DNA of 64,000 nt from Rhodococcus antarcticus. Its GTDB lineage: Bacteria; Actinomycetota; Actinomycetes; Mycobacteriales; Mycobacteriaceae. Both the position numbers and the translations under genes were made by a program. Positions 1 through 10,009 of the stretch are shown piece by piece. The notes below the pieces were generated by a model that was given only the letters and a program-made list of their open reading frames with translations, was not told the DNA's origin and searched no databases. Location: positions 2,666,001 to 2,730,000 of the forward strand of contig NZ_CP110615.1 in NCBI RefSeq assembly GCF_026153295.1, in the 5' to 3' direction. Each line of letters begins with the position of its first letter. The stretch's first letter is position 1.

Positions 1-98
1 AGCTCGTGCCGCGCCGTGTCCGCTCCGGCGCCCCCGCTCCCGCTCCGGGACCCTGATCGCACCCGCACCTGCGCCACCCACGTCTGAGGAGATCCCCC
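1..98 (+). other. leader upstream of rplY, possible 3' end of previous gene
   Basis: No complete gene fits here. One plus-strand frame runs from the window edge to a TGA at 54-56 and would end in a Pro/Ala-rich tail, so it may be the last codons of an upstream gene, but 17 codons are too few to identify it. A clear Shine-Dalgarno GAGGAG lies at 86-91, seven bases before the rplY start. Confidence 0.25.
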
Positions 99-782
99 GT
101 GCCCGGCACCAACACCGCTGTCCGCCTCGCTGCCACGCAGCGCACCGAGTTCGGCAAGGGCGCTGCCCGCCGCACCCGTCGTGACGGCAACGTCCCCGCC
201 GTGCTCTACGGCCACGGCACCGACCCGGTCCACCTGTCCCTGCCGTCGCTGGACTTCGCCCGCGTGCTGCGCGACAACGGCACCAACGCGGTCGTGACGA
301 TCGCCGTCGGCAGCGACGAGCACCTGGCGCTGGTCAAGACCGTCGTCGTGCACCCCATCCGCAACTACATCGAGCACTGCGACCTGCTGGTCATCCGTCG
401 CGGCGAGAAGGTCACCGTCGAGATCAACGTGGTGCTCGTCGGCGAGGCCGCCCCGGGCACGCTGGTGACGCAGGAGTCCAACACGCTCGAGGTCGAGGCC
501 GACGTGATGAGCATCCCCGACGAGCTCGAGGTGTCCGTCGAGGGCGCCACCGTGGGCACGCAGATCCTCGCCGGCGAGGTCACCCTGCCCGACGGTGCGA
601 CCCTGGGCTCCGACCCGGAGTCCCTGGTGGTCAACGTGGTCGCGGCCCCCACCGCCGAGGACCTCGAGGCCGAGCTCGACACCGAGGGTGCCGGCGTCGT
701 CCAGGAGCCCTCCGACGCGGAGGTCGCCGAGGCGCAGACCGAGGCCATCGCCGACGGCGGGGACACGTCCTCCGACGACTGA
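99..782 (+). CDS. rplY: 50S ribosomal protein L25, long (CTC/TL5) form
   Basis: This is bL25, which binds 5S rRNA in the central protuberance of the large ribosomal subunit. At 227 residues it is the long CTC-type form: an N-terminal L25 beta-barrel (about residues 8-95, including '[16 protein letters not shown]'), a C-terminal TL5-type domain (about 100-190) and an acidic Glu/Asp-rich tail. The GTG start is set by a strong GAGGAG seven bases upstream. It is followed by pth on the same strand after a 177-bp spacer holding a triple 30-bp repeat. The rplY-pth pairing is widespread in actinobacteria. Family identity is certain; only the acidic tail is variable between relatives. Confidence 0.96.
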   Translation: MPGTNTAVRLAATQRTEFGKGAARRTRRDGNVPAVLYGHGTDPVHLSLPSLDFARVLRDNGTNAVVTIAVGSDEHLALVKTVVVHPIRNYIEHCDLLVIRRGEKVTVEINVVLVGEAAPGTLVTQESNTLEVEADVMSIPDELEVSVEGATVGTQILAGEVTLPDGATLGSDPESLVVNVVAAPTAEDLEAELDTEGAGVVQEPSDAEVAEAQTEAIADGGDTSSDD

Positions 783-850
783 CCCACCCCTCACGTCCAC
801 CGGCGGCGCACCACCCCACGCGGGCGGTGCGCCGCTCGTGCGTGGGGACG

Positions 851-940
851 ACCCGGCCGCGCTCCGCGCTGCCCGCACCAACCCGGCCGCGCTCCGCGCT
901 GCCCGCACCAACCCGGCCGCGCTCCGCGCTGCCCGCACCG
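851..940 (+). repeat. three tandem 30-bp repeats between rplY and pth
   Basis: Three head-to-tail copies of a 30-bp unit occupy 851-880, 881-910 and 911-940; they are identical except for the last base of the third copy. The array lies in the untranslated stretch between rplY and pth and ends 19 bp before the pth start codon. There are no spacers, so it is not a CRISPR array. The unit length is a multiple of three, but no reading frame here looks like a gene. Confidence 0.95.
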
Positions 941-959
941 ACGAGAGCAGGAGCACCCC

Positions 960-1559
960 GTGGACGCGTCAGAGCAACCCGGTTCCGGCACCGGCGTGGT
1001 GGTCGGCCTGGGCAACCCGGGGCCGGCCTACGAGCGCACCCGGCACAACGTGGGCTTCGCCGTGGCCGACGAGCTGGCTCGGCGGGTGCAGGCCCGGTTC
1101 GGGGTGCACAAGCGCAGCGGGGCCGACGTGGCCGAGGGGCGCCTGGCCGGGCGCAAGGTGGTGCTGGCCAAGCCCCGGTCCTTCATGAACGTCTCCGGAG
1201 GACCCGTAGCCGGGGTGGTGCAGTTCTTCTCCGTCACCGTGGACGACCTGCTCGTGGTGCACGACGACCTCGACCTCGACCTGGGCCTGGTGCGGCTCAA
1301 GCGGGGCGGGGGCGAGGGCGGGCACAACGGGTTGCGGTCGATCACGAAGTCGCTGGGGAGCAAGGAGTACCTGCGGGTGCGGGTGGGCATCGGGCGCCCG
1401 CCGGGACGGATGGACCCGGCCGACTTCGTTCTCAAGCCGTTCACGAGGGCGGAGGCCGTCGAGGTGGACATCGTGGTGCAGGAGGCCGCGGACGCGGTGG
1501 AGCTGCTGCTGGCGCGCAGCCTCGTCGACGCCCAGAACCAGGTCCACCCCCGGCCGTAG
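960..1559 (+). CDS. pth: peptidyl-tRNA hydrolase
   Basis: Pth cleaves the ester bond of peptidyl-tRNA released from stalled ribosomes and recycles tRNA in the cytoplasm. The 199-residue protein has the whole family signature: '[20 protein letters not shown]' with Asn19 and the catalytic His29, Asn77 in 'SFMNVSG', Asp102 in 'HDDLDL' and Asn123 in 'GGEGGHNGL'. GTG at 960 is preceded by AGGAG (949-953) at six bases. The first eleven residues extend beyond the usual start of the fold. It shares direction with rplY and may be read from the same transcript through the 30-bp repeats; the two products act on the same machinery. Confidence 0.97.
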   Translation: MDASEQPGSGTGVVVGLGNPGPAYERTRHNVGFAVADELARRVQARFGVHKRSGADVAEGRLAGRKVVLAKPRSFMNVSGGPVAGVVQFFSVTVDDLLVVHDDLDLDLGLVRLKRGGGEGGHNGLRSITKSLGSKEYLRVRVGIGRPPGRMDPADFVLKPFTRAEAVEVDIVVQEAADAVELLLARSLVDAQNQVHPRP

Positions 1560-1566
1560 CGGCGGC

Positions 1567-1596
1567 CGATCCGCGCGGGGGCGATCCGCGCGGGGG
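1567..1596 (+). repeat. 15-bp tandem duplication in the pth/acyl-ligase spacer
   Basis: A 15-bp unit (CGATCCGCGCGGGGG) occurs twice in direct tandem at 1567-1581 and 1582-1596, in the 58-bp convergent gap between pth and the minus-strand acyl ligase. No good hairpin terminator is visible here. Confidence 0.85.
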
Positions 1597-1617
1597 CCGG
1601 CGTCCCGCCCCCCGCGG

Positions 1618-3270
1618 TCAGGCCTCGGTGGGCTCGGCGACCAGGTCGGCGGAGGACGAGCGACGCAGCTTGCCCGACGGGGTCTTGGGCAGGGTCCCCG
1701 GCGCGAGCACGCTCACGGTGCGCGGCCGCACGCCCACGGCGCTGACCACGGCGGCCGTCACCTCCTTGCGGATCCGCGCGACCTCGACCGGGTCCCCGGC
1801 CCTGGCGCTCTCCAGGGCCACGCCGAAGGTCTCCCGGCGGTCGCCGGCCTCGATGCGCACGGCCACCACGTTGCCCGCCCGCACCCCGTCGACCTCGCCG
1901 GCCGCCCGCTCGATGTCGGTGGGGTAGATGTTGCGCCCGCCCATGATGATGACGTCCTTGACCCGCCCGCACACCACCACGTGGCCCGCCTCGGTGAGGT
2001 AGCCCTCGTCCCCGGTGTCCAGCCAGCCCTCGGCGTCCTGGGTGGCCAGCGGGCCGTCCACGGTGATGTAGCCGGGGGTGGCCGGGGCTCCGCGCAGCTG
2101 GATGACGCCGACGCCGCGGACGTCCAGCACCGTCCCCTCTCCGTCGACCACACGGGCCTCGAGCCCGTGCAGCAGCGGGCCCAGGGTCGGGAAGGCACGG
2201 GCGCGGGCGGCGTCGGCGGGGACGACCACGGCGCGGCGGTCCTTCTCGAGGGCGTCAGCGTCGATGTGGTCCACGGTGAGTCCCGCACCCAGCTCGGCGA
2301 ACGAGACGGCCAGCGTGACCTCGGCCATGCCGTAGGCGCAGACCACGCACCCGGGGTCGAGCCCGAAGCGTGCGCCCGCGTCGGTGAAGGCGGCCACCGC
2401 CACGGGGTCGATGGGCTCGGCGCCGTTGAGCGCGAAGCGCAGCGTCGACAGGTCGAGCGAGCCCTCCTCCGCCCGCGCGAGCCGCTTGCCGGCCACGGCG
2501 TAGGCGAAGTTCGGTGCCGCGGTCAGGGTGCCGCCGTAACGGCTGACGAGCTCCATCCACAGCAGCGGGCTGGCGAGGAAGTCCAGCGGCGTCACCGTCA
2601 CCAGCTCGATTCCCAGCGTCATGGGCAGGGTGAGGAAGCCGACCATCCCCATGTCGTGGAACAGCGGCAACCAGCTGACGGCCACGTCGCTCACCGGGTC
2701 GAGCGCCCCGGCCAGTCGCATGCCCTCGATGTTCGCGCCCAGGTTGGCGTGGGTGATGCGCACGGCCTTGGGGTGCCCGGTGGATCCGGAGGTGAGCTGC
2801 AGCAGAGCCGTCTCCGCCTCGCCCACCTCGAGCGGCTCGGTGTCCGCGCCGTCGTCGAGCTCCGCCATCTCCAGCACCGTGACGCCGTTCTCCACGAGCA
2901 CCGGCTTCACCGGCTCGAACGGGGAGCCCAGCAGCACCACCTTGGCCTCGACCATCCCGAGCACCGTCATCGTCTCGTGCGCCCACACGCCGAGATCGGT
3001 GCGCGGGGTGGGCTGGTGCAGCATGGTGACGCTGGCACCCCGCATCCAGGCGCCCTGGATGGCCGGCGCGATGTCCACGGGGCTGCCCGCGAGCACCGTC
3101 ACCGCGTCGCCGGGGCCGATCCCGGCCGCGGCGAGCGAGCCGGCGATCCGCCGGGCGTGTGCGTGCACCTCCGCCCAGGTGTGCCGCACCGGGGTGCCGG
3201 GCTCACCGGTCACCATCCCCTTGGTGGACGTCGCGGCGGTGCGGTACAGGTTCTGGGTGAATGTGCTCAC
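1618..3270 (-). CDS. long-chain fatty-acyl-AMP/CoA ligase (Pks16-like)
   Basis: An ANL-superfamily adenylating enzyme that activates a fatty acid with ATP to acyl-AMP and then passes it to CoA or an acyl carrier. The 550-residue chain carries the P-loop '[14 protein letters not shown]', the '[12 protein letters not shown]' segment, the 'DTGDEGYL' motif and the C-terminal catalytic Lys in '[11 protein letters not shown]'. The GTG at 3270 is preferred because the family fold begins there; upstream codons in frame look non-coding and would run into the prfC leader. In M. tuberculosis the same place beside pth is held by Rv1013 (pks16), an acyl ligase despite its name. Acyl-AMP versus acyl-CoA specificity cannot be told from the sequence. 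Confidence 0.88.
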   Translation of the reverse strand: MSTFTQNLYRTAATSTKGMVTGEPGTPVRHTWAEVHAHARRIAGSLAAAGIGPGDAVTVLAGSPVDIAPAIQGAWMRGASVTMLHQPTPRTDLGVWAHETMTVLGMVEAKVVLLGSPFEPVKPVLVENGVTVLEMAELDDGADTEPLEVGEAETALLQLTSGSTGHPKAVRITHANLGANIEGMRLAGALDPVSDVAVSWLPLFHDMGMVGFLTLPMTLGIELVTVTPLDFLASPLLWMELVSRYGGTLTAAPNFAYAVAGKRLARAEEGSLDLSTLRFALNGAEPIDPVAVAAFTDAGARFGLDPGCVVCAYGMAEVTLAVSFAELGAGLTVDHIDADALEKDRRAVVVPADAARARAFPTLGPLLHGLEARVVDGEGTVLDVRGVGVIQLRGAPATPGYITVDGPLATQDAEGWLDTGDEGYLTEAGHVVVCGRVKDVIIMGGRNIYPTDIERAAGEVDGVRAGNVVAVRIEAGDRRETFGVALESARAGDPVEVARIRKEVTAAVVSAVGVRPRTVSVLAPGTLPKTPSGKLRRSSSADLVAEPTEA

Positions 3271-3362
3271 GAACGAGCACCCTATGCGGTGGGGTGGCCG
3301 GACCTGCGGCGGTATCTTGGGCGTTCGCCCCCGCCGGTAGATGGACACAGGAGAGGATCGCG

Positions 3363-5006
3363 GTGACCCAGCCGTCCGTCACGACCGACCGAGCCACCGC
3401 CCCCGTGCGCGCCGAGGTGGCCCGGCGGCGCACGTTCGCCGTGATCAGCCACCCCGACGCGGGCAAGTCGACGCTCACCGAGGCGCTCGCGCTGCACGCG
3501 CGCGTCATCAACGAGGCCGGAGCCATCCACGGCAAGGCCGGGCGCAAGTCCACCGTCAGCGACTGGATGGAGATGGAGAAGGCCCGCGGGATCTCCGTCA
3601 GCTCCACCGCGCTGCAGTTCGCCTACCACTCGGGTGCGTCCGTGGACGGCCGCCCCGGGATCGACGCCGTGGTCAACCTCGTCGACACCCCGGGTCACTC
3701 CGACTTCTCCGAGGACACCTACCGGGTCCTCACCGCGGTGGACGCCGCGGTCATGCTCATCGACGCCGCCAAGGGCCTCGAGCCGCAGACGCTGAAGCTG
3801 TTCCAGGTGTGCCGCCACCGCGGCATCCCGGTCATCACCGTCGTCAACAAGTGGGACCGGCCGGGGCAGGCGCCGCTGGAGCTCATGGACGAGATCTCCA
3901 CCCGCATCGGCCTTGAGCCCACGCCCGTCTACTGGCCGGTGGGCATCGCCGGGGACTTCCGCGGGCTGCTCGACCGCCGCACCGGGGACTACGTGCGCTT
4001 CACCCGCACCGCGGGCGGCTCGACCATCGCCCCCCAGGAGCACCTCAGCGCCGCCCGGGCCGCCGAGCGCGAGGGCGACGCCTGGACCACCGCCGTCGAG
4101 GAGAGCGAGCTGCTCAGCGCGACCGGCGCCGACCACGACGAGGAGCTGTTCCTGGCCGGGCAGACCTCCCCGGTGCTCTTCGGCTCCGCGGTGCTGAACT
4201 TCGGGGTCAGCCAGCTGCTGGACCTGCTGATCGACCTCGCGCCCCCGCCGCGGGCCCGGTTGGACGTCGACGAGCAGCCGCGCGAGGTGACCGACCCGTT
4301 CAGCGCCGTGGTGTTCAAGGTGCAGGCCGGGCTCGACTCCGCCCACCGCGACCGTCTCGCCTACATGCGGGTGGTCAGCGGGGTCTTCGAGCGCGGCATG
4401 GTCGTGACGAACGCGGCCACCGGCAAGCCGTTCACCACCAAGTACGCGCAGTCGGTGTTCGGCCGCGACCGCTCCACCGTGGACACCGCCTACCCCGGCG
4501 ACGTGGTGGGTCTGGTCAACGCCCTGTCGCTCACCGTCGGCGACACGCTGTACTCCGACAAGCCCGTGCAGTTCCCGCCCATCCCCCAGTTCGCGCCGGA
4601 GCACTTCCGGGTGCTGCGCGGCTCGGTGGGCGGCAAGGCCAAGCAGTTCCGCCGCGCGGTGGAGCAGATGGACTCCGAGGGCGTGGTGCAGGTGCTGCGC
4701 AACGAGGTCCGCGGCGAGTCCGCCCCCGTGCTGGCCGCCGTGGGGCCCATGCAGTTCGAGGTGGTGGCCGCCAGGATGAAGAGCGAGTTCGACGTGGACG
4801 CGCAGATGGAGCCGCTGCCCTACGCGCTGGCCCGCCGCACCGACGCCGAGTCGGCGGCCGAGCTCGACCGGCAGCGCGGCATCGAGGTGTTCACCCGCGG
4901 CGACGGCGTGCTGCTGGCGCTGGTCAGCGACCGCTGGCGGCTGCAGTACATCCAGAAGGAGTTGCCGAGGCTCACCCTCGAGCCCCTGGTCGCCGCCGCC
5001 GACTAG
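3363..5006 (+). CDS. prfC: peptide chain release factor 3 (RF3)
   Basis: RF3 is the translational GTPase that strips RF1/RF2 from the ribosome after peptide release. The 548-residue protein shows G1 '[10 protein letters not shown]' (about residue 29), switch I 'KARGISVSS', G3 '[13 protein letters not shown]', G4 'NKWD' and the RF3 C-terminal domains with '[20 protein letters not shown]'. The 'FSEDTYR' stretch separates RF3 from EF-G. The start is GTG 3363, six bases after AGGAGAGG (3349-3356). It is divergent from the acyl ligase, whose start lies 92 bp upstream, and convergent with the ABC-F gene. The N-terminus is about 20 residues longer than the E. coli protein. Confidence 0.96.
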   Translation: MTQPSVTTDRATAPVRAEVARRRTFAVISHPDAGKSTLTEALALHARVINEAGAIHGKAGRKSTVSDWMEMEKARGISVSSTALQFAYHSGASVDGRPGIDAVVNLVDTPGHSDFSEDTYRVLTAVDAAVMLIDAAKGLEPQTLKLFQVCRHRGIPVITVVNKWDRPGQAPLELMDEISTRIGLEPTPVYWPVGIAGDFRGLLDRRTGDYVRFTRTAGGSTIAPQEHLSAARAAEREGDAWTTAVEESELLSATGADHDEELFLAGQTSPVLFGSAVLNFGVSQLLDLLIDLAPPPRARLDVDEQPREVTDPFSAVVFKVQAGLDSAHRDRLAYMRVVSGVFERGMVVTNAATGKPFTTKYAQSVFGRDRSTVDTAYPGDVVGLVNALSLTVGDTLYSDKPVQFPPIPQFAPEHFRVLRGSVGGKAKQFRRAVEQMDSEGVVQVLRNEVRGESAPVLAAVGPMQFEVVAARMKSEFDVDAQMEPLPYALARRTDAESAAELDRQRGIEVFTRGDGVLLALVSDRWRLQYIQKELPRLTLEPLVAAAD

Positions 5007-5025
5007 GGCGGCCCGGCCCCCCCGA

Positions 5026-5100
5026 CCACGTGGTTCCACGTGGCCACCGGCGCGGCCCGAGAGGGTCCACAAGGTTCCACGTGGCCACCGGCGCGGCCCG
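5026..5100 (+). repeat. 28-bp direct repeat with CCACGTGG palindromes
   Basis: A perfect 28-bp direct repeat lies at 5032-5059 and 5073-5100 in the convergent gap between prfC and the ABC-F gene. Each copy contains CCACGTGG; a third such palindrome precedes the first copy at 5026-5033. The gap (5007-5137) contains no gene. Confidence 0.85.
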
Positions 5101-5137
5101 GTCCGGCGGCCGGCAGCCGAGGCAGACCGGGCGGGGG

Positions 5138-6919
5138 TCAAGAGGCGGCTTCGAACAGCTCCAACCACCGGTGCTCGGCTGCCTCCTTGTCCGACTGCAC
5201 CGCCTTGAGCTCCTGGCCCAGGGTCTGCAGCCTCGACGGGTCGGTCGCGGCCTCGCCCAGCGCGGTGTGCAGCGACTTCTCCCGCTCGTCCAGCTTGGCG
5301 ATGGCGCGCTCCACCTTGCTCAGCTCCTTGCGGGCCGCGCGCTGCTCCGCCGCACTGGTGGGCGCGGAGGTCAGCGAGCCCGAGCCGGATCCGGCGGGGC
5401 TGTCGGCGAGGTCCACGGCCCTGCGCTCCAGGTACTCCTCGATGCCGCGGGGCAGGTTGGTCAGCTTCCCGTCGCCGAACAGCGCCCACACGGAGTCGGT
5501 CACCCGCTCGATGAGGTACCGGTCGTGGCTGATGACCACGAGCGTGCCGGGCCAGGAGTCGAGCAGGTCCTCCAGCTGCTGGAGCGTGTCGATGTCCAGG
5601 TCGTTGGTCGGCTCGTCGAGCAGCAGCACGTTGGGCTCGGCCATCAGCACGCGCGTCAGCTGCAGCCGGCGCCGCTCGCCGCCGGAGAGGTCGCGCACGG
5701 GGGTCCGCTGCCGGGCCGGGGCGAACCCGAGCCGCTCGGCGAGCTGGCCGGCGGAGAGCTCGCGGTCGCCCAGGGTGACCACGCGGGCCACCTCCTCGAC
5801 GGCCTCCAGCACGGTCATGCCGGGCTTGAGGTCGTCGAGCTCCTGGCGCAGCCAGCCCAGCCGCACCGTGAGGCCCTCGATGCGCGTGCCCCGGCTGGCC
5901 TCACGCTCGCCGGCCAGGGTGCGCAGCAGCGTCGTCTTGCCGGAGCCGTTGACCCCGACGAGGCCCACCCGCTCCCCCGGACCGAGGCGCCAGGTCAGGT
6001 CGGTGACGAGGTCGCGGCCGTCCGGGGTGGACAGCTCCACGTCCTCCAGCTCGAGGACCACCTTGCCCAGGCGTCGCGCGGCGAACGAGGCCAGGGCGAC
6101 GGTGTCGCGCGGGGGCGGCACGTCGGCGATCAGGGCCTCGGCGCTCTCGATGCGGTACTTGGGCTTGGACGTGCGCGCCGGCGGTCCGCGCCGCAGCCAG
6201 GCGAGCTCCTTGCGGGCGAGGTTGCGCCGGCGCATCTCGGCCGCGTCGGTCTGGCGGCCGCGCTCGGCCCGGGCGAAGACCCAGTCGGCGTAGCCGCCCT
6301 CGTAGCTGTCGACCTGGCCGTTGTGGACCTCCCACGTGCGGGTGGCCACCGTGTCGAGGAACCACCGGTCGTGGGTGACGACGACCAGGGCGCTGCGCCG
6401 GGCCACGAGGTGCTCCGCGAGCCACTGCACACCCTCGACGTCCAGGTGGTTGGTGGGCTCGTCCAGCACCACGAGATCGAGGTCCTGGACCAGGGCCGCC
6501 GCCAGGGCCACCCGTCGGCGCTCGCCCCCGGAGAGGTCGTCCACCCGGGCGTCCAGGCCCAGGGCGTCGACCCCGATGCCGTGCAGCACGCTGCGGATGC
6601 GCGGGTCACCGGCCCACTCGTGCTCGGCCACCCCGAGCGGGGCCAGGACGACCTCGCCGACGGTGGATCCCGGCGGCAGCACGCCGCGCTGGGTGACCAC
6701 GGCCATCCGCAGCCCGCCCGTGCGGCTGACCCGGCCGGCGTCGGCGGGCTCCACGCCCGCGAGCACCTCGAGCAGCGTGGTCTTGCCACCACCGTTGAGG
6801 CCGACGACGCCGATGCGCTCGCCGGACTCCACGCCGAGGGACACCCCGTCCAGCAGCGGCTTCACCCCGAAGGACTTGCTGACGTCCTCGAGGTTGATGA
6901 GGTTCACGGGCAGGGCCAT
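5138..6919 (-). CDS. ABC-F family ATPase (Uup-like)
   Basis: A soluble tandem ATPase of the ABC-F group, which acts on the ribosome (or, for Uup, near branched DNA) rather than in membrane transport; no membrane segment is present. Both cassettes are complete in 593 residues: Walker A 'GLNGGGKTT' and 'GVNGSGKTT', signature 'LSGGERRR' twice, Walker B 'LVVLDEPTNHLD' and 'VLLLDEPTNDLD'. The last 65 residues form a charged coiled coil typical of the Uup C-terminal domain. ATG 6919 overlaps the ispE stop codon (TGATG), so translation is probably coupled. Specific substrate or antibiotic-protection function is not shown; a housekeeping translation role is likelier given its neighbours. Confidence 0.9.
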   Translation of the reverse strand: MALPVNLINLEDVSKSFGVKPLLDGVSLGVESGERIGVVGLNGGGKTTLLEVLAGVEPADAGRVSRTGGLRMAVVTQRGVLPPGSTVGEVVLAPLGVAEHEWAGDPRIRSVLHGIGVDALGLDARVDDLSGGERRRVALAAALVQDLDLVVLDEPTNHLDVEGVQWLAEHLVARRSALVVVTHDRWFLDTVATRTWEVHNGQVDSYEGGYADWVFARAERGRQTDAAEMRRRNLARKELAWLRRGPPARTSKPKYRIESAEALIADVPPPRDTVALASFAARRLGKVVLELEDVELSTPDGRDLVTDLTWRLGPGERVGLVGVNGSGKTTLLRTLAGEREASRGTRIEGLTVRLGWLRQELDDLKPGMTVLEAVEEVARVVTLGDRELSAGQLAERLGFAPARQRTPVRDLSGGERRRLQLTRVLMAEPNVLLLDEPTNDLDIDTLQQLEDLLDSWPGTLVVISHDRYLIERVTDSVWALFGDGKLTNLPRGIEEYLERRAVDLADSPAGSGSGSLTSAPTSAAEQRAARKELSKVERAIAKLDEREKSLHTALGEAATDPSRLQTLGQELKAVQSDKEAAEHRWLELFEAAS

Positions 6920-7863
6920 CAGCTGGTCGTCTCCACTCCGCCGGGGACCACGCGGGCCCCGGGTGTCGGTCCGCTGGCCACCCGGACGGTGCGGCACACC
7001 CCGGCGCCCGCGAGCTCGGCGCCCACGCGCACGGCGGCGTCGGCGTCGGCGCACAGGAAGGCGCAGGTGGGTCCCGAGCCGGAGACGATCCCGGCCAGGG
7101 CCCCGGCGGTGGTGCCGGCCCGAAGGGTGCGGCGCAGCGCGGGCCGCAGCGAGAGCGCCGCAGCCTGCAGGTCGTTGGCGAGCAGGGGCGCCAGGGCGAT
7201 GGGATCGCCCGCGGTGAGGGCGTGCATGAGGGGCTGGACGTCGCCCACCCGCGGTGGGTCGCCGCCGGCGCGCAGGCGGTCGAGCTCGCCGTACACCGCG
7301 GGGGTGCTCAGCCCCTCCGGGGCGAGGGCGAGGACCCAGTGGAAGGTGTTGCGGGCCAGCACGGGCAGCAGCTGCTCGCCACGGCCGGTGCCCATGGCGG
7401 TTCCCCCGTGCAGCGCGAATGGCACGTCGCTGCCGAGCCTCGCCGCCAGCACGCCGAGCTCGTCGCGGCTCAGCTCCAGGCGCCACAGCGCGCAGAGGGC
7501 GACGAGGGTGGCCGCGGCGTCGGCCGATCCACCGGCCATCCCCCCGGCCACGGGGATGCCCTTGGCCAGGCTGATGGCTACGGCGGCCTCGCGACCGGTC
7601 TCGGCGGCGAGCAGCTCGGCGGCCTGCCAGACGAGGTTGCGGTGGTCGAGCGGCACGCTGGAGGCACCCTCGCCCCGCACCGTGACGGCCAGGGTGTCGG
7701 CCGGGGCGACCACCACGTCGTCGGTGAGCGACAGGGCCTGGAAGACGGTGACCAGCTCGTGGAAGCCGTCGGGCCGCACGTCGCCCACGGCCAGGTGCAG
7801 GTTCACCTTCGCGGGAGCCCGCACGGTGACGGGAGGCGGGACGACGGCGAGCACGGGATCCAA
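6919..7863 (-). CDS. ispE: 4-diphosphocytidyl-2-C-methyl-D-erythritol kinase
   Basis: IspE phosphorylates CDP-methylerythritol in the non-mevalonate isoprenoid pathway. It is a GHMP kinase: the substrate motif '[12 protein letters not shown]' lies near the N-terminus, the ATP-binding glycine loop is '[16 protein letters not shown]' and the third motif is 'SGSGPTCAF'. The reading frame opens with TTG 7863, two bases after the ksgA stop; an in-frame GTG three codons later is an alternative, so the start is uncertain by a few residues. It sits in the conserved rpfB-ksgA-ispE block and overlaps the ABC-F gene by one base. Expression is therefore probably driven from the rpfB promoter. Confidence 0.95.
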   Translation of the reverse strand: MDPVLAVVPPPVTVRAPAKVNLHLAVGDVRPDGFHELVTVFQALSLTDDVVVAPADTLAVTVRGEGASSVPLDHRNLVWQAAELLAAETGREAAVAISLAKGIPVAGGMAGGSADAAATLVALCALWRLELSRDELGVLAARLGSDVPFALHGGTAMGTGRGEQLLPVLARNTFHWVLALAPEGLSTPAVYGELDRLRAGGDPPRVGDVQPLMHALTAGDPIALAPLLANDLQAAALSLRPALRRTLRAGTTAGALAGIVSGSGPTCAFLCADADAAVRVGAELAGAGVCRTVRVASGPTPGARVVPGGVETTS

Positions 7864-7865
7864 GA

Positions 7866-8837
7866 CTAGTCGCGCACGGACGACGGCTCGACCGCCGTGC
7901 GGTCGACGGCCGCCAGCGCCACGAACGAGCTCACCCCGAGCTGCTCACCCCGGGTGCCCGGGTCGATCCCCGCCGCCCGCAGCCGGCGCTCGGCCTCCAC
8001 GGGCGAGCCGGCCCACGTGGCGAGCGCGGCGCGCAGGGTCTTGCGGCGCTGGGCGAAGGCGGCGTCGACGACGGCGAAGACCGCACGCCGGGTGGCCTCG
8101 TCGGTCGGCCACGGCGCTGCGGCGTGCCGGTCGAGACGGACGAGGCCGGAGTCCACCCCCGGCACCGGCCAGAACACCCCGCGGCCCACCGAGCCCGCCC
8201 GGCGGACGGTGCCGTGGAAGGCCGCCTTCACGCTGGGCACCCCGTACGTCCGTGAGCCGGGCGGCGCGGCGAGCCGGTCCGCCACCTCGGCCTGCACCAT
8301 GACCAGCGCGGTGCGCAGCGAGGGCAGCTCGGCGAACAGGGTCAGCAGGACCGGCACCGCGACGTTGTAGGGCAGGTTCGCCACCAGCGCCGTGGGGGCG
8401 GCGGGCAGGTCGGCCGCACGGACCTGCAGGGCGTCGCGCTCGAGCACGGTGAGCTTGTGCGCGAGGTCCGGCGCCCGCTCGGCGACGGTCCGGGGCAGCC
8501 GTCCGGCGAGCACCGGATCGATCTCGACCGCCACGACCGACCGGGCCGGTCCGAGCAGCGCCAGGGTCAGCGAACCCAGCCCCGGGCCGACCTCGAGCAC
8601 CACGTCGTCGGACCCCACCCCGGCGGAGGTCACGATCCGCCGCACGGTGTTGGCGTCGTGCACGAAGTTCTGGCCGAGCGTCTTGGTGGGACGAACCCCC
8701 AGCTCGGTGGCCAGGGTGCGCACCTCCACCGGACCGAGCAGGGCGGCCGGGGCGGGCTGCCGGGCCGGCCCGTTGGCCTGGACCGGCTCCGGAACCTCGT
8801 TCAGCGCAGACCCACCGTGCGGGAGCAGGAGGGCCAC
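7866..8837 (-). CDS. rsmA: 16S rRNA (adenine-1518/1519-N6) dimethyltransferase
   Basis: RsmA (KsgA) dimethylates two adjacent adenines near the 3' end of 16S rRNA late in small-subunit assembly. Recognisable are '[11 protein letters not shown]', the SAM-binding '[12 protein letters not shown]', 'VVAVEIDP' and the NLPY motif in '[12 protein letters not shown]'. No ATG lies in a sensible place. I chose GTG 8837, which overlaps the rpfB 3' end by 37 bp and gives 323 residues, near the usual length; a CTG overlapping the rpfB stop (CTGA) or a GTG a few codons before 'VRTLATELG' are alternatives. The overlap with rpfB implies coupled translation of a cell-wall enzyme and an rRNA methylase. Confidence 0.93.
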   Translation of the reverse strand: MALLLPHGGSALNEVPEPVQANGPARQPAPAALLGPVEVRTLATELGVRPTKTLGQNFVHDANTVRRIVTSAGVGSDDVVLEVGPGLGSLTLALLGPARSVVAVEIDPVLAGRLPRTVAERAPDLAHKLTVLERDALQVRAADLPAAPTALVANLPYNVAVPVLLTLFAELPSLRTALVMVQAEVADRLAAPPGSRTYGVPSVKAAFHGTVRRAGSVGRGVFWPVPGVDSGLVRLDRHAAAPWPTDEATRRAVFAVVDAAFAQRRKTLRAALATWAGSPVEAERRLRAAGIDPGTRGEQLGVSSFVALAAVDRTAVEPSSVRD

Positions 8838-10009
8838 GGGGACCAGCCGCGCGCGGCCTGCACCCGGCTGGCGATGTCGATCTGCTGCTCGCGGGTGGCC
8901 TGGTTCGGCAGCGGGGCGTACGCACCGCCGCCGTTGCTGAGCCACGTGCCCTGGTCGAACTGCACGCCCCCGTAGAAGCCGTTGCCGGTGTTGATGGCCC
9001 AGTTCCCGCCGGACTCGCACTGGGCCAGCCTGTCGAAGTCGCTGGCGTTGGCCACGGACGGAGCGGCCGCGCCGGTGTTGCTCGTCCCGGCGGCGGCCGG
9101 GGCGGCGGCCGGGGCGGCTGCGGGGGCCGGCTTGGTGCCGACCTTGGTGACGGCGGGCTGCGGGGGCGTGGTGACCGTGACGGCGAGCTGCTCACGGCCG
9201 CTCTCGACACCGTTGGTGGTGGTCACCCGGTAGGTCACGGTCTGCGCCCCGGCCACGCCCGGGGTCTGCACGGCCGTCTCGCCCCGGGCGAGGGTCGGGT
9301 CGTCGACCTTCTGCTCCGGCGGGGCGATGGGCTGCTCCTCGGCGACGTCGGCGGTACGGATGCGGGTGATGCTCAGCCGCATCATCGCCGTGACCGGGGT
9401 GGCGGCGTCGGCGCTGGCGGTGTCGGACTGCGCGAGGGCGAGGCCGCGGTCGGCGAGCAGGTCGCCCACGGTCGCGGCCGGGGTCCGCACGCCGGTGATG
9501 GTGCCACCGTCGTTGATGCTGACGAAGCGGAGGTTCTGCACCTCCAGGGCCATGCCGTCCAGGGGGAGCCGCTGCGAGCGGGACGCGGAGACGGTGGAGT
9601 CGTTGCCGTCCAGGTCGAGCTGGTGCATCGCCTCCTCGACGGTCAGCGCGGTGGTCCACACCTGGCGCTGCTGGCCGTCCACGGTCAGCGTGAGCGGGCG
9701 CGCCCGACGCAGGACGATCGTGTCGCCGTCGGAGATCGGCGCGCCGGCCGAGGGGGCCAGGGTGTCGTGCTGGCCCACGCTCAGCCCGGCCGCGCCCAGC
9801 GCACCCGTCACGTCCGACGACATGGTGCTCAGCGCCACGGACTCGCCGTCGACCTCCACCGTCACCTGCTTCTCCATCGCGATCGCGGTGCCAGCTCCGG
9901 CGACCAGGGTCACCAGGAGAGCGACGATCGTGGCCCTGAGGACCGTTCCCCTCGAGAGGTGGGCGCCGACGGAGGTGGCGCGGGACAGCAGCAGACGAGA
10001 ACGGGTCAC
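8801..10009 (-). CDS. rpfB: resuscitation-promoting factor RpfB
   Basis: A secreted or membrane-anchored muralytic enzyme that cleaves peptidoglycan and promotes exit from dormancy. The 402-residue protein has an N-terminal membrane segment (about 27-45, '[16 protein letters not shown]'), DUF348 repeats (about 50-215), a G5 domain (about 225-285), an Ala/Pro linker and a C-terminal transglycosylase-like Rpf domain with catalytic Glu in 'QCESGGNW' and the two Cys that form the family disulphide. GTG 10009 follows AGGA at a six-base gap. It heads the rpfB-ksgA-ispE-ABC-F block and has its own promoter and a leader of about 140 nt (see separate entry). Confidence 0.96.
   Translation of the reverse strand: MTRSRLLLSRATSVGAHLSRGTVLRATIVALLVTLVAGAGTAIAMEKQVTVEVDGESVALSTMSSDVTGALGAAGLSVGQHDTLAPSAGAPISDGDTIVLRRARPLTLTVDGQQRQVWTTALTVEEAMHQLDLDGNDSTVSASRSQRLPLDGMALEVQNLRFVSINDGGTITGVRTPAATVGDLLADRGLALAQSDTASADAATPVTAMMRLSITRIRTADVAEEQPIAPPEQKVDDPTLARGETAVQTPGVAGAQTVTYRVTTTNGVESGREQLAVTVTTPPQPAVTKVGTKPAPAAAPAAAPAAAGTSNTGAAAPSVANASDFDRLAQCESGGNWAINTGNGFYGGVQFDQGTWLSNGGGAYAPLPNQATREQQIDIASRVQAARGWSPWPSCSRTVGLR

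Noticed and set aside
851-940. Three 30-bp repeats considered as a CRISPR array
   Set aside because: The copies are directly adjacent with no spacers, and no cas genes occur in the window.
5030-8302. A 1,090-codon plus-strand frame over ABC-F, ispE and ksgA
   Set aside because: Antisense shadow of three genes with clear motifs; composition is Arg/Gly/Leu-rich without any recognisable fold.
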